DNA of 64,000 bases, taken from positions 186,001-250,000 of the forward strand of contig NZ_JAKRFZ010000005.1 in assembly GCF_022347765.1 (NCBI RefSeq). Direction: 5' to 3'. The position numbers and the translations under genes were made by a program. Numbering within the stretch: position 1 is the first letter of the stretch; each line of letters starts with the position of its first letter. This document shows positions 38,680 through 47,064 of this stretch, in pieces. A model generated the notes under the pieces. It was not told the origin of the DNA and did not search any database. It saw only the letters and a list, made by a program, of their open reading frames with translations. The DNA is from Pseudoalteromonas sp. OOF1S-7 (GTDB taxonomy: Bacteria > Pseudomonadota > Gammaproteobacteria > Enterobacterales > Alteromonadaceae).

Positions 38680-39557
38680 TGAACAAGGTCCTCATCATCT
38701 GGCTGAGCCTGGTTTTCTTTTTGACTGCGATATCAGCGAGCGCAGATGATAACCCTGCGCCACCTGTCAAACGGATTGTGGCTTTAGCGCCGCATATAGT
38801 CGAGAACTTATATGCCATTGGGGCAGGGGAGCGCATCGTCGGCACCGTGGAGTACGCGGACTTTCCGGCTGAAGCCAATCAGATCCCACGTATTGGTGGT
38901 TTCCATGGTATTGCACTGGAGAAGTTGCTGGCTTTGTCGCCCGACCTGGTGATCGCCTGGCAGGGCGGCAATCAACAAGGTGACCTGGAGAAGCTTGAAC
39001 AGCTGGGCCTGAAGGTGGTGTACAGCGAAACCAAAGAGTTGCAACAGATCCCTCAATCTTTGCGCTGGCTGGGCCGGTTGACCGGGCGGGAAGAGCACGC
39101 GGAGCAGGTAGCTCTGCACTTTGAGCAAGGCCTGGCAAAATTGCAGGCTCGTTATCGCTCAGCCGCGCCTGTGTCTGTATTTTACCAGCTATGGCCTGCG
39201 CCTATGATGACGGTTAATGGCACCACCTGGATCCACCAGACGCTGGAGGTGTGTGGAGCCAGTAACGTGTTTGCCGATGCTGCCACGGCGTATCCACAGA
39301 TCAGTATCGAAAATGTCCTTCACACAGGCCCTCAGGTGATCGTGATCCCCCATGAAAAATCCAAAAAAGCGCAGCCAAAAATTGACTGGTATAAGTGGCC
39401 AGAAATCCCGGCTGCCAAGCATCAGCAATACATTGAAGTGAATGCCGACCTGTTACACCGATATACCAGTCGGGTGCTTGAAGGGCTGAGCGGATTATGT
39501 GATAAACTTGATGCTTCGCGAACTTACTATCAGAAACTCACAACCGCTGGAAAATAA
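38679..39557 (+). CDS. btuF: Periplasmic cobalamin-binding protein
   Basis: Substrate-binding protein that delivers B12 compounds to BtuCD. The 292-residue product has a signal peptide ([20 protein letters not shown]) and the type III binding-protein fold marks [39 protein letters not shown] and [12 protein letters not shown]. It is the last cobalamin gene of the operon, two bases before ung. Its distance from btuCD in the same transcript is a common arrangement. Confidence 0.92.
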   Translation: MNKVLIIWLSLVFFLTAISASADDNPAPPVKRIVALAPHIVENLYAIGAGERIVGTVEYADFPAEANQIPRIGGFHGIALEKLLALSPDLVIAWQGGNQQGDLEKLEQLGLKVVYSETKELQQIPQSLRWLGRLTGREEHAEQVALHFEQGLAKLQARYRSAAPVSVFYQLWPAPMMTVNGTTWIHQTLEVCGASNVFADAATAYPQISIENVLHTGPQVIVIPHEKSKKAQPKIDWYKWPEIPAAKHQQYIEVNADLLHRYTSRVLEGLSGLCDKLDASRTYYQKLTTAGK

Positions 39558-39559
39558 TC

Positions 39560-40219
39560 ATGACAACCTGGAGTGACGTGCTCGGGCACGAAAAACAACA
39601 AGCGTATTTTCAGGACACCCTAAACTATGTTGCCGAGCGTCGGGCACAGGGCGTGACCGTTTACCCACCTCAGGAGCAGGTGTTTGAGGCATTCAAGGCG
39701 ACCCCTTTTGATCAAGTCAAAGTCGTGATCCTGGGACAGGATCCTTACCACGGACCAAATCAGGCTCACGGACTGTGTTTCTCTGTGTTGCCAGGCGTCA
39801 AGGCGCCGCCATCACTGGCCAATATGTACAAAGAACTGGCACAAGACATCGCGGGCTTTCAGATCCCTGACCACGGTTATTTGCTGCCCTGGGCAGAGCA
39901 GGGCGTACTGCTGCTCAACACTGTACTGACGGTGGAGCAGGGACAGGCACACTCACACAAGCATCTCGGCTGGGAGCGCTTTACCGACGCCGTGATTGCA
40001 CAGCTTAACCAACACAGCGAAGGGGTTATCTTCTTGCTGTGGGGCGCGCATGCGCAAAAGAAAGGCAAGGCAATTGACCAGCAACGTCATCACGTGTTGC
40101 ACGCACCTCACCCGTCTCCGCTGTCAGCGCATCGCGGTTTTTTTGGCTGTCAGCACTTCTCGCAAACTAATACGCTATTGCAAAGCATGGGCAAAACGCC
40201 CATCAACTGGCAAGTCTGA
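39560..40219 (+). CDS. ung: Uracil-DNA glycosylase
   Basis: Removes uracil from DNA as the first step of base excision repair. The 219-residue product has the water-activating motif [19 protein letters not shown] with the catalytic aspartate, the [11 protein letters not shown] loop, [17 protein letters not shown] and the leucine-loop motif [13 protein letters not shown] with the catalytic histidine. It follows btuF by two bases, so it is probably co-transcribed with the cobalamin genes, an arrangement without an obvious functional reason. A strong terminator follows. Confidence 0.96.
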   Translation: MTTWSDVLGHEKQQAYFQDTLNYVAERRAQGVTVYPPQEQVFEAFKATPFDQVKVVILGQDPYHGPNQAHGLCFSVLPGVKAPPSLANMYKELAQDIAGFQIPDHGYLLPWAEQGVLLLNTVLTVEQGQAHSHKHLGWERFTDAVIAQLNQHSEGVIFLLWGAHAQKKGKAIDQQRHHVLHAPHPSPLSAHRGFFGCQHFSQTNTLLQSMGKTPINWQV

Positions 40220-40233
40220 GCTTAAACTTAGCC

Positions 40234-40266
40234 AACAAAAAAGGCGCAACATGCGCCTTTTTTGTT
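40234..40266. terminator. Bidirectional terminator between ung and the DUF3545 gene
   Basis: Perfect 15-bp stem (40234-40248 with 40252-40266) around the loop ACA, with A-run and T-run on either side. It can end ung on the plus strand and the DUF3545 gene on the minus strand; the latter's stop codon overlaps the stem. Confidence 0.9.
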
Positions 40267-40456
40267 AAATAAAGTCAAGTTCGTCCAGGTCAATGCTGTC
40301 TGCGAAGATATCCAGTTCTTCCAATTCCTTACGCAGGCGTTGTTTGTCTTTCAGCGCTTCAATTTCACGCCACTTTCTTTTTTTGCCTTTTGCTGAGGTT
40401 CTTCTCTTTGGTGCAGGACTTTCTAGTGTTGAAATAAAATCGTCTAGGCTATCCAT
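40265..40456 (-). CDS. DUF3545 family small protein
   Basis: A 63-residue charged cytoplasmic protein. The conserved core of this gammaproteobacterial family is present: RRTSAKGKKRKWREIEALKD with RQRL-like continuation (KQRLRKELEELD) and an acidic C-terminus (SIDLDELDF). A small basic-then-acidic helical protein of this kind has no known function. It has its own upstream region of about 250 bases in which I see nothing definite, and it converges on ung. Confidence 0.82.
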   Translation of the reverse strand: MDSLDDFISTLESPAPKRRTSAKGKKRKWREIEALKDKQRLRKELEELDIFADSIDLDELDFI

Positions 40457-40709
40457 GAATTTCTCCTATTGATGTACTAACCTCAAAGATTTGTGTTTAC
40501 GCATTACCCAATTTGAATGAAAAACACACTTCAAGTAATGCTGGTATACCACAGACAAGAGAAAAGTAAAATAAAAATGTGTCTGGCAGGTTAAAAGCAG
40601 GTGACAGTTTGATGAAGCTCAAATTTGCTTCAAGTTATGCGAAAGTCAGGAAAATAAAGCGCTGGCGGGCAGGGAGTCGTAAAGCGGAGCAATAAATCGT
40701 CGGGAATAA

Positions 40710-40736
40710 AAAAACGCCACACAAGGTGGCGTTTTT
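40710..40736 (-). terminator. Rho-independent terminator after tal
   Basis: AAAAACGCCAC and GTGGCGTTTTT form an 11-bp stem with a five-base loop, 21 bases after the tal stop on the minus strand. The T-run follows on that strand. Confidence 0.88.
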
Positions 40737-40757
40737 CGCATTATATGCTTTTTGAGC

Positions 40758-41708
40758 TTATAGCGCTTTGAAGCGTGCTTCCAGGGTTTCCTGAGCTGCT
40801 GCAAAGGCACGGATCCCTTCTGCCAGCTTTTCAGTGGCCATGGCATCCTGGTTGTGTAACCAGCGGAATTCGCTTTCGCTCAGTGGGGCTGGTTTAGCGA
40901 CTGGGTCGTAGTTGTTATCCAGCAGGTAATCTTCAGTGGCTGGTAACTCACCCAGCTCCTCTAGCAGTGCCGGACTGATAGTCAGCTTGTCACAACCCGT
41001 AAGGGCAACTATTTCGCCCGTATTGCGGAAGCTGGCACCCATCACAACCGTGTTGTAACCATGGCGTTTGTAGAATTCGTAAATGTTGCGTACAGACTGT
41101 ACGCCTGGATCTTGTAGCGGATCAGTCGGCTTTTCCAGACCATTGGCCACGTGCCAGTCGAGAATACGGCCAACAAATGGCGAGATCAGGAACACGTTGG
41201 CGTCGGCACATGCGCGGGCCTGAGCCTGGCTGAAAAGCAGAGTCAGGTTACATTTTACGCCTTGCTTTTCTAGTACTTCTGCGGCTTTGATGCCTTCCCA
41301 GGTAGAGGCAATCTTAATTAAAATCTTGTCTTTGCTGACACCCAGCTGCTCATACAGCGCCAGCAGCTGCTGTGCTTTGGCAATGGTTGCTTCGGTATCG
41401 AACGATAAACGTGCATCAACCTCAGTTGAAATATAGCCAGGTACAATGTTTGCTATCTCTTTACCAATGAGTACGGCAAAGTAATCACAAGCCAGTTCCA
41501 GTTGTTGTGCCGCATCGTTATGCTGGCTTTTTGCGTAATCCCAGGCCGCTTTCAGGTAATCCTGATAAGCGGGCATCTCAGCTGCTTTTAGAAGCAGTGA
41601 GGGGTTAGTGGTGGCATCTTCCGGTTGGTGTTTTCGGATTGCCTCGATATCTCCGGTGTCGGCGACGATAGATGAATGCTGTTTTAGCCTATCTAATGCT
41701 GAAGTCAT
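40758..41708 (-). CDS. tal: Transaldolase
   Basis: Moves a dihydroxyacetone unit between sugar phosphates in the non-oxidative pentose phosphate pathway. The ATG at 41708 ([19 protein letters not shown]) has a GAGGA ribosome binding site and gives 316 residues, the standard size; the frame also opens at 41729. Key marks are [19 protein letters not shown], the Schiff-base lysine in [11 protein letters not shown], and [11 protein letters not shown]. It is a single gene with its own terminator, and upstream of it lies a hairpin-rich stretch that could form its leader. Confidence 0.96.
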   Translation of the reverse strand: MTSALDRLKQHSSIVADTGDIEAIRKHQPEDATTNPSLLLKAAEMPAYQDYLKAAWDYAKSQHNDAAQQLELACDYFAVLIGKEIANIVPGYISTEVDARLSFDTEATIAKAQQLLALYEQLGVSKDKILIKIASTWEGIKAAEVLEKQGVKCNLTLLFSQAQARACADANVFLISPFVGRILDWHVANGLEKPTDPLQDPGVQSVRNIYEFYKRHGYNTVVMGASFRNTGEIVALTGCDKLTISPALLEELGELPATEDYLLDNNYDPVAKPAPLSESEFRWLHNQDAMATEKLAEGIRAFAAAQETLEARFKAL

Positions 41709-41772
41709 GCTGTCCTCATTCCAATTCATAGCAGCGTGTCAAAAAGTCTACTTTTCCTATGTTGCATTACCG

Positions 41773-41959
41773 TGACCTGTGTGAATAGGTCATATGTCCG
41801 TATTTGCGAGGTCGCATCGCGAGAAAACCCGAATGCTGGATGCGGGCGCACTTCGTCAGTCGGAGGTCTGCGTGACGAACTGCAAACAGGCTGGTCTGCC
41901 AGCAACAGGGCAAGCAGTGTCGGACCCCCGAAGAATATTGCGCTTGCGCTCATCGGGGG
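41773..41959. other. Hairpin-rich noncoding block between tal and yaaA
   Basis: This stretch is GC-richer than its borders and holds a chain of inverted repeats: TGACCT/AGGTCA (41773, 41787), CCCG/CGGG (41828, 41843), TTCGTCA/TGACGAA (41852, 41873), GCTGG/CCAGC around TCTG (41890-41903), and CCCCCGA/TCGGGGG (41925, 41953) with GCGC-TT-GCGC inside. It may be a structured RNA leader of tal on the minus strand, or a dispersed element. No known family was recognised. ORFs that cross it look random. Confidence 0.45.
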
Positions 41960-42007
41960 ATAGTGTTGAAATTGACATTTATCAATAGTTAAGTCAATAG
42001 GCAGGCC

Positions 42008-42787
42008 ATGATCACTCTCGTTTCCCCGGCAAAAAATCTCGATTATGACACCCCGGCGCACACCGCGCGTTTTACCCAGCCCGAACTGCTCACTCACAGT
42101 GAAGAACTGATCCACGTGTGTCGTGACTTATCGCCGCAACAGATAGGCTCGCTGATGAAGATCAGCGACAAACTGGCGGGTCTGAATGCGGCGCGCTTTG
42201 CTGACTGGTCGCAACCTTTTACCCCCGATAATGCCAAGCAGGCTGTGCTGGCGTTTAATGGTGATGTCTACACCGGCCTGGATGCAGCAAGTATGGATGA
42301 CGCAACACTGGACTATGCACAGCAGCATTTGCGTATTTTATCTGGCCTCTATGGGGTACTGAAACCACTTGATCTGATGCAGGCATATCGCCTGGAAATG
42401 GGCACTAAGCTGGATAACCCGCGTGGTAAAAACCTCTATGAATTCTGGGGCCGTATCATTGCCGACAAGCTCAACGAAGCGCTTGACGCGGCGGATAGTC
42501 AGGTGCTGATCAACCTGGCATCAAATGAATACTTTAAAGCAGTAGACAAAAAGGCACTGAAGGCCGAGATCATCTCGCCGGTATTCAAAGACTGTAAAAA
42601 TGGTCAGTTCAAGGTCATCAGTTTCTATGCCAAAAAAGCCCGCGGCATGATGGCGCGCTACATTCTGGATAATCAGGTAGAGTCGCCGGAGGCCTTAAAA
42701 GCGTTTGATGTGGCAGGTTATTACTACAGCGAAGAAGCCACGCAAAAAGCCAGTGAACCGGTGTTTTTACGCGCTGAGCAAAATTAA
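42008..42787 (+). CDS. yaaA: Peroxide stress protein YaaA (UPF0246)
   Basis: A 259-residue cytoplasmic protein of the YaaA family, which in E. coli lowers free iron and protects DNA during peroxide stress. Family marks are the start [54 protein letters not shown] and [13 protein letters not shown]. Length matches E. coli YaaA (258). A small lipoprotein gene follows 13 bases downstream. In E. coli yaaA is also in a talB neighbourhood (yaaA ... talB), so its closeness to tal here is an old association. Confidence 0.94.
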   Translation: MITLVSPAKNLDYDTPAHTARFTQPELLTHSEELIHVCRDLSPQQIGSLMKISDKLAGLNAARFADWSQPFTPDNAKQAVLAFNGDVYTGLDAASMDDATLDYAQQHLRILSGLYGVLKPLDLMQAYRLEMGTKLDNPRGKNLYEFWGRIIADKLNEALDAADSQVLINLASNEYFKAVDKKALKAEIISPVFKDCKNGQFKVISFYAKKARGMMARYILDNQVESPEALKAFDVAGYYYSEEATQKASEPVFLRAEQN

Positions 42788-42800
42788 GCAGGAGTAAGTC

Positions 42801-43031
42801 GTGGTGACTAAAGGACTAGTGTTAGTTGGAATATTGGGGTTACTGGCTGGCTGTCAGGGCCAGCTCAGTACACATGCGGGTGGCATCGTCCTTACGTGCG
42901 AGCATACCGAGCGCACCTGTGTGCAGCGCTGCCAGGACAACTACGTCAGTGCCGATCCGCTTCAGGCGCGGTGTATTCAGCGTTGTTATGAACAGGCGAA
43001 TCAGTGTCGGGTGAGTGTGCCTGCAGAGTGA
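42801..43031 (+). CDS. Small cysteine-rich lipoprotein, unknown
   Basis: A 76-residue product starting with GTG and preceded by an AGGAG site. A short signal peptide leads to the lipobox LLAGC with the lipidated cysteine at residue 18. The mature part of about 58 residues contains six further cysteines arranged as C, then CVQRC, then CIQRC and a final C (TCEHTERTCVQRCQDNY, ARCIQRCYEQANQC), so disulfides or metal binding are likely. I do not recognise a family. It is probably co-transcribed with yaaA. Confidence 0.7.
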   Translation: MVTKGLVLVGILGLLAGCQGQLSTHAGGIVLTCEHTERTCVQRCQDNYVSADPLQARCIQRCYEQANQCRVSVPAE

Positions 43032-43265
43032 CTTGCTTACCCCAACATGGATCTGGTTAGCGCAAACTGAGCAAACGATCAGGTTTTCTGGGGCATATCG
43101 TAAAATATGCCTTTCACACCTTCACCCACCTGTGCGCTTTACCCTAACCTGAAAGTAACCAAAATTTATACAGCTTGCTATTACCTTGTCCAATTGCTAT
43201 GGCATAATAGAGCGCCAAAAAACAATGACAATTGAATGTCTCACGTATAATAAACAGGAATAGCG

Positions 43266-45044
43266 ATGAAGCACCTTCCTCTTCTTTTAACCATCCTGAG
43301 CGTTTTATTACTGAGTGCCTGTAATACAACGCCGATAAAGCAAACACGTATCAATGTGGATCAACCTCTGGCTATGGACCAGGGAGTAATTGCAGTGCAA
43401 GTGATCAATAACGCTGAGCGCCTAGGGCAATGGCACCGAGAGTGGGGGGAAGTGATAGTTGCACGTCTGGATAACCAACAAGCTCTCAAGCAGGCAGCCA
43501 TTGCAAAAGCGAAATCTAAGGCAAAGGGTAAGCCAATCGATGAAGATAAGGTCGACTGGGATCCCGATGTTTATACACTGAGTGCAAGGGCACATGGCAC
43601 CGAGTCCAGTCAGGTTTTTGTCGGTGCAGTTCCAGAGGGGAACTATGCCATCGTGCAGCTGTATAGCTACTATAATGACGGTAATGTGGTGTCGTGGATC
43701 AGTATGCCGGTTTTTTCCTCTGCAGGGGAGTTTAAGGTGGAAAAAGGTCGCTTTACCGATCTGGGCTCTGTGGTGTTTCAACCACTACTGAACATTAAAA
43801 ATGATAGCTTCTGGAGTCAATCATCAAAACAAAAAGCGTATGTCACGCGGCTTAAAACCTCGGCAGAGCTAGGGATGTTTGTTCGCGAGCATTATGCTAA
43901 TTTGAGTATGTCGGTTGATTTCTCTGATCCGCTAGGGTGGCAGCGGGACATCCTCGATCCCATCAGAGATTCATTGGGAGCACTTTCGCGAGATAATGCA
44001 TACGGAAATAAGGCGGTCTCGATCAAGGGGGCTGATTATAACGCAGTACTTGCAAAGTTTGGTCAGCTTAGGCTCGTTTCTGATAGAAGGTGGCAACAGT
44101 ATGATTTGCCGACAGACAGCGAGCTTCTGTCAGCGATGGAGCTAAACGGTCAATTATTGGTGGGAAGCGAACGTGGTCAATTATTTGAAAAAACAGCAGA
44201 AGGCTGGACGAACCATGCGCCCGTCAGTGCCAAAGAGGCGATTGTTTGGATGGGGACTCATTCGCAGGTTGGATATGCTCTAACAAGCTCAGACAAGCTA
44301 CATACAATCTACAAGTTTGGAAGTTCGGCTGAACAGTGGCAGCAAATTGGGCAATTCAAAAAGAAGCAAGGTCAAACATTTTGGGTGCAAAACGGTGGAC
44401 TATTCGCGTTTTTTAACCAAGCCGGTAATCTGAATATTATCAACGACAATAAACTTCATTGGTATGATGTTGCATTACAACAATGGCAAGCTAAAAAATA
44501 CAGGTCATTCAAGCGCTTTACCCAACTGAAGAGTGGCGTTTTGTTGGGCGTAGAAGTGAGTCAATGGGATGGTTATGGCGATCCCTTGGTGAGCTTCGAT
44601 TACGGCCTGAGCTGGCATAAAATTCAACGTGGCAGTTCTCTGTTTAGTAACAATAAACATGACACGAGCTTAGCTGCTGTGTTATCTGATGGTACTTTGG
44701 TAAGTACCAGTTTGCAGAAGTCGGCCACTCAGTCCAAGCGTACTCACAAAATTATCACGCTGAATCAAGGTGCTGACCAGGCAAGTGACTGGCAACAGCA
44801 GGGCCCGCTTAAAGTAAACTGTCACATTTTATTACCCGAGCTAACGTCGCAAAACACCCTTTACTTTTTGTGCGATCAGGGGCAGATTGTGAGTACGACA
44901 GACTTGGGTCAAAGCTGGCACAGTGAAGTGGACATCAATATCTCACAAATGCAAAAACAGTACGAAGAATTTGTTGCCAGTTATCTTGAGGGTCTAAAGA
45001 AGGCCGAGAGCACAGTAGCAGACAACGAAGGTGTCTCAGAATAA
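43266..45044 (+). CDS. Large unknown lipoprotein with Asp-box beta-propeller repeats
   Basis: A 592-residue product with a lipoprotein signal (MKHLPLLLTILSVLLLSAC) and lipobox LLSAC; the next residue is Asn. Residues of about 35-180 look like a beta-sandwich (VFVGAVPEGNYAIVQLYSYY). From about residue 260 on, repeated beta-blades contain two clear Asp-boxes, SFDYGLSW at 443-450 and TTDLGQSW at 544-551, typical of sialidase/YCF48-like propellers. No catalytic motif was seen. Base composition is more AT-rich than its neighbours. It is three bases upstream of an MFS gene and may share its transcript. Function unknown. Confidence 0.75.
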   Translation: MKHLPLLLTILSVLLLSACNTTPIKQTRINVDQPLAMDQGVIAVQVINNAERLGQWHREWGEVIVARLDNQQALKQAAIAKAKSKAKGKPIDEDKVDWDPDVYTLSARAHGTESSQVFVGAVPEGNYAIVQLYSYYNDGNVVSWISMPVFSSAGEFKVEKGRFTDLGSVVFQPLLNIKNDSFWSQSSKQKAYVTRLKTSAELGMFVREHYANLSMSVDFSDPLGWQRDILDPIRDSLGALSRDNAYGNKAVSIKGADYNAVLAKFGQLRLVSDRRWQQYDLPTDSELLSAMELNGQLLVGSERGQLFEKTAEGWTNHAPVSAKEAIVWMGTHSQVGYALTSSDKLHTIYKFGSSAEQWQQIGQFKKKQGQTFWVQNGGLFAFFNQAGNLNIINDNKLHWYDVALQQWQAKKYRSFKRFTQLKSGVLLGVEVSQWDGYGDPLVSFDYGLSWHKIQRGSSLFSNNKHDTSLAAVLSDGTLVSTSLQKSATQSKRTHKIITLNQGADQASDWQQQGPLKVNCHILLPELTSQNTLYFLCDQGQIVSTTDLGQSWHSEVDINISQMQKQYEEFVASYLEGLKKAESTVADNEGVSE

Positions 45045-45047
45045 GCG

Positions 45048-46223
45048 ATGAATAAAAATGTCTTGCTGCTGGCCTGCTGCCAGGGCCTGATCACCACAGG
45101 AAATATTCTGCTGGTAACCATCTCCGCGTTGGTCGGTCAGTTGCTCAGTCCATCGGCAGCGCTGACCACCTTGCCGGTAGCTATGCAGATGGCTGGGCTA
45201 TTGATGGCGACGATTCCGGCCTCGCTGATCATGGCTAAAACCGGCCGCAGACTGGGCTTCTCACTGGGTAATCTGGTCGGGATCAGCGGCACCTTGCTGG
45301 GTGTCTGGGCGCTCAGAGAAAGCGATTTTGCCCTGTTTTGTGTGGCGACCACTTTGATTGGTATCGGTATTGGCTTTGCCACCTTGTATCGGTTTGCGGC
45401 CATAGAGGCCAGTGACAAGCCCGCTACGGCCATTTCGACCATTATGGCCAGTGGTGTGGTGGCAGCGATTTTGGGACCGAACCTGGCCGTCTGGGTCAAT
45501 GAGGTGTATCCGGCGCTCAATTATGCCAACTCTTTTATTGCGCTCAGCGGCTTGTATGTTCTTGCCTTACTGCTGCTACAGGGCGTACGCTTTACGGAAG
45601 TGGATCCACAGACCACCCCGGCACCCGCCCGGACTCTGAAAGAAATCGCGGCACAGAAGCAGTTTCAGCTGGCGGTGCTGGTGGCCATGATCAGCTATTC
45701 CGTGATGAACTTTCTGATGACTGCGACGCCGCTGGCCATGCATCGTCATGGGTTTGATCTGGCAGATTCCGCACTGGTGATTGAGTGGCATGTGCTGGGC
45801 ATGTTTCTGCCGTCATTTTTCACCGGCAAACTGATTGAGCGCTTCGGGGCGCAGTTGATGATCCTGTCGGGCTGTGTGCTGTATCTGATTAGTGCTGGTA
45901 TTAACCTGCTGGGCGTGAGCCACTGGCATTTTTTACTGGCCTTATTTGCCCTTGGCGTGGGCTGGAACTTTATGTTTATCAGCGCCACGCAACTGGTCAG
46001 TCAGACGTATGCGCCACAAGAGCGGGCCAAGGCACAGGCCTGTAATGAGTTTTTAGTCTTCAGCATGGTGGTGGCATCGTCGCTGAGTGCAGGCTTTTTG
46101 GAAGCCACGGTGGGCTGGCAGACGCTCAACCTGTGGAGTATGCCCGTAGTGGTGACTGCTTTAATAGCCACCATAGTGCTGTCCAGGGGCAGTGTCACAC
46201 CTGTACGTTTACCGGCAGGCTGA
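45048..46223 (+). CDS. MFS transporter, 12 membrane segments
   Basis: A 391-residue major facilitator protein. Twelve hydrophobic segments are visible, and the loop between helices 2 and 3 reads MAKTGRRLGFSLGN, the MFS A-motif region with GxxxDRxGRR-like character. Helix 4 begins FCVATTLIGIGIGFATLYRF. No substrate-specific signature was recognised; it could be an efflux pump. It begins three bases after the lipoprotein gene and its 3' end overlaps the convergent gene at 46195 by 29 bases. Confidence 0.85.
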   Translation: MNKNVLLLACCQGLITTGNILLVTISALVGQLLSPSAALTTLPVAMQMAGLLMATIPASLIMAKTGRRLGFSLGNLVGISGTLLGVWALRESDFALFCVATTLIGIGIGFATLYRFAAIEASDKPATAISTIMASGVVAAILGPNLAVWVNEVYPALNYANSFIALSGLYVLALLLLQGVRFTEVDPQTTPAPARTLKEIAAQKQFQLAVLVAMISYSVMNFLMTATPLAMHRHGFDLADSALVIEWHVLGMFLPSFFTGKLIERFGAQLMILSGCVLYLISAGINLLGVSHWHFLLALFALGVGWNFMFISATQLVSQTYAPQERAKAQACNEFLVFSMVVASSLSAGFLEATVGWQTLNLWSMPVVVTALIATIVLSRGSVTPVRLPAG

Positions 46224-46995
46224 GGTAGGCAAGCACCACTTCATCGCGAAACAGGATATCCTGGTGTTTGCCCTCGCTGCGGTAGTGCTGACACATAGCC
46301 TGGGCACTGCGTGTTTGCGCTTTTAACAGCTGGCTTGGCATCTCTACGCTGGTCGCGGCGCTGTGCCATTTGTCGGTGAGTGCCGGTGGCGGTGCAGGTA
46401 AAGTGGGCAGCACCCGCTCGACCAGCTCAAAGGCACTGTCCCGAGCCAGTAGCAGCATGTCGTCGTTGGCGGCGGCAAGCCAGCTGACACCGCTATGACT
46501 CACACATACTAAAGGCATAAACGGGGCCAGTGCCGGGAAAATCTCATTGCGATAGACGTCGACTTCCCAGTAGCTGCGAGCGATGTTTACAAACTGCTCA
46601 AAGCTGGTGATGGCAGCAAACCCAGACTCCGCAAGTAAGCGGATCTCGACTCGGGGTTTATTGGGATTGACGGTATCATTGGCAGCATCTATGTACCAGG
46701 GTCCGGCCACCAGTGCATTCTGAAAGTACTCATCACGCAGTGACCCCCATACCGGCTCGAGCGTCAGGCCGCTGTCCAGCAGCGCTTTGAGTGGTTGCAA
46801 TGGTGCGGCAACGGGCTGCTTTGCCAGCTCCGCTTTGAGCAGATCCTGGATGGCATTACGGACTTCTTTGCAGCGCCCGAGCGGATAAGGTTTGCCAGCA
46901 AAGGTGGGATATTTTTGTGCCAGTGCGGGGTCAATCTTAAGGCGTAAATGGGCCAGATAAACTTCCAGAGCGGTGACTTGTTGTGCTGTGAGCAT
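46195..46995 (-). CDS. Unknown 266-residue protein downstream of the DUF1704 gene
   Basis: I do not recognise a family. The product is soluble, with no signal peptide or membrane segment: an N-terminal helical part (TAQQVTALEVYLAHLRLKID), a middle with WGSLRDEYFQNALVAGPWYID, and a C-terminal half with SGVSWLAAANDDMLLLARDSA. It lies 69 bases downstream of the N-formylglutamate amidohydrolase/DUF1704 gene on the same strand, so it may belong to that operon as a third component. The 3' end overlaps the MFS gene tail to tail. Confidence 0.65.
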   Translation of the reverse strand: MLTAQQVTALEVYLAHLRLKIDPALAQKYPTFAGKPYPLGRCKEVRNAIQDLLKAELAKQPVAAPLQPLKALLDSGLTLEPVWGSLRDEYFQNALVAGPWYIDAANDTVNPNKPRVEIRLLAESGFAAITSFEQFVNIARSYWEVDVYRNEIFPALAPFMPLVCVSHSGVSWLAAANDDMLLLARDSAFELVERVLPTLPAPPPALTDKWHSAATSVEMPSQLLKAQTRSAQAMCQHYRSEGKHQDILFRDEVVLAYLSLPVNVQV

Positions 46996-47064
46996 CGGGG
47001 TTCCTGCATCAGTGAGTACTCTATGCAGTGTAACCCCGTGTCTGACAAGATAAAAGCCGTCAGC

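Noticed and set aside
41726-42115. 129-codon minus-strand ORF across the tal-yaaA gap
   Set aside because: It overlaps the yaaA start on the other strand, has no ribosome binding site at any internal ATG and reads through the hairpin-rich block; it looks like a by-product of GC-rich structure.
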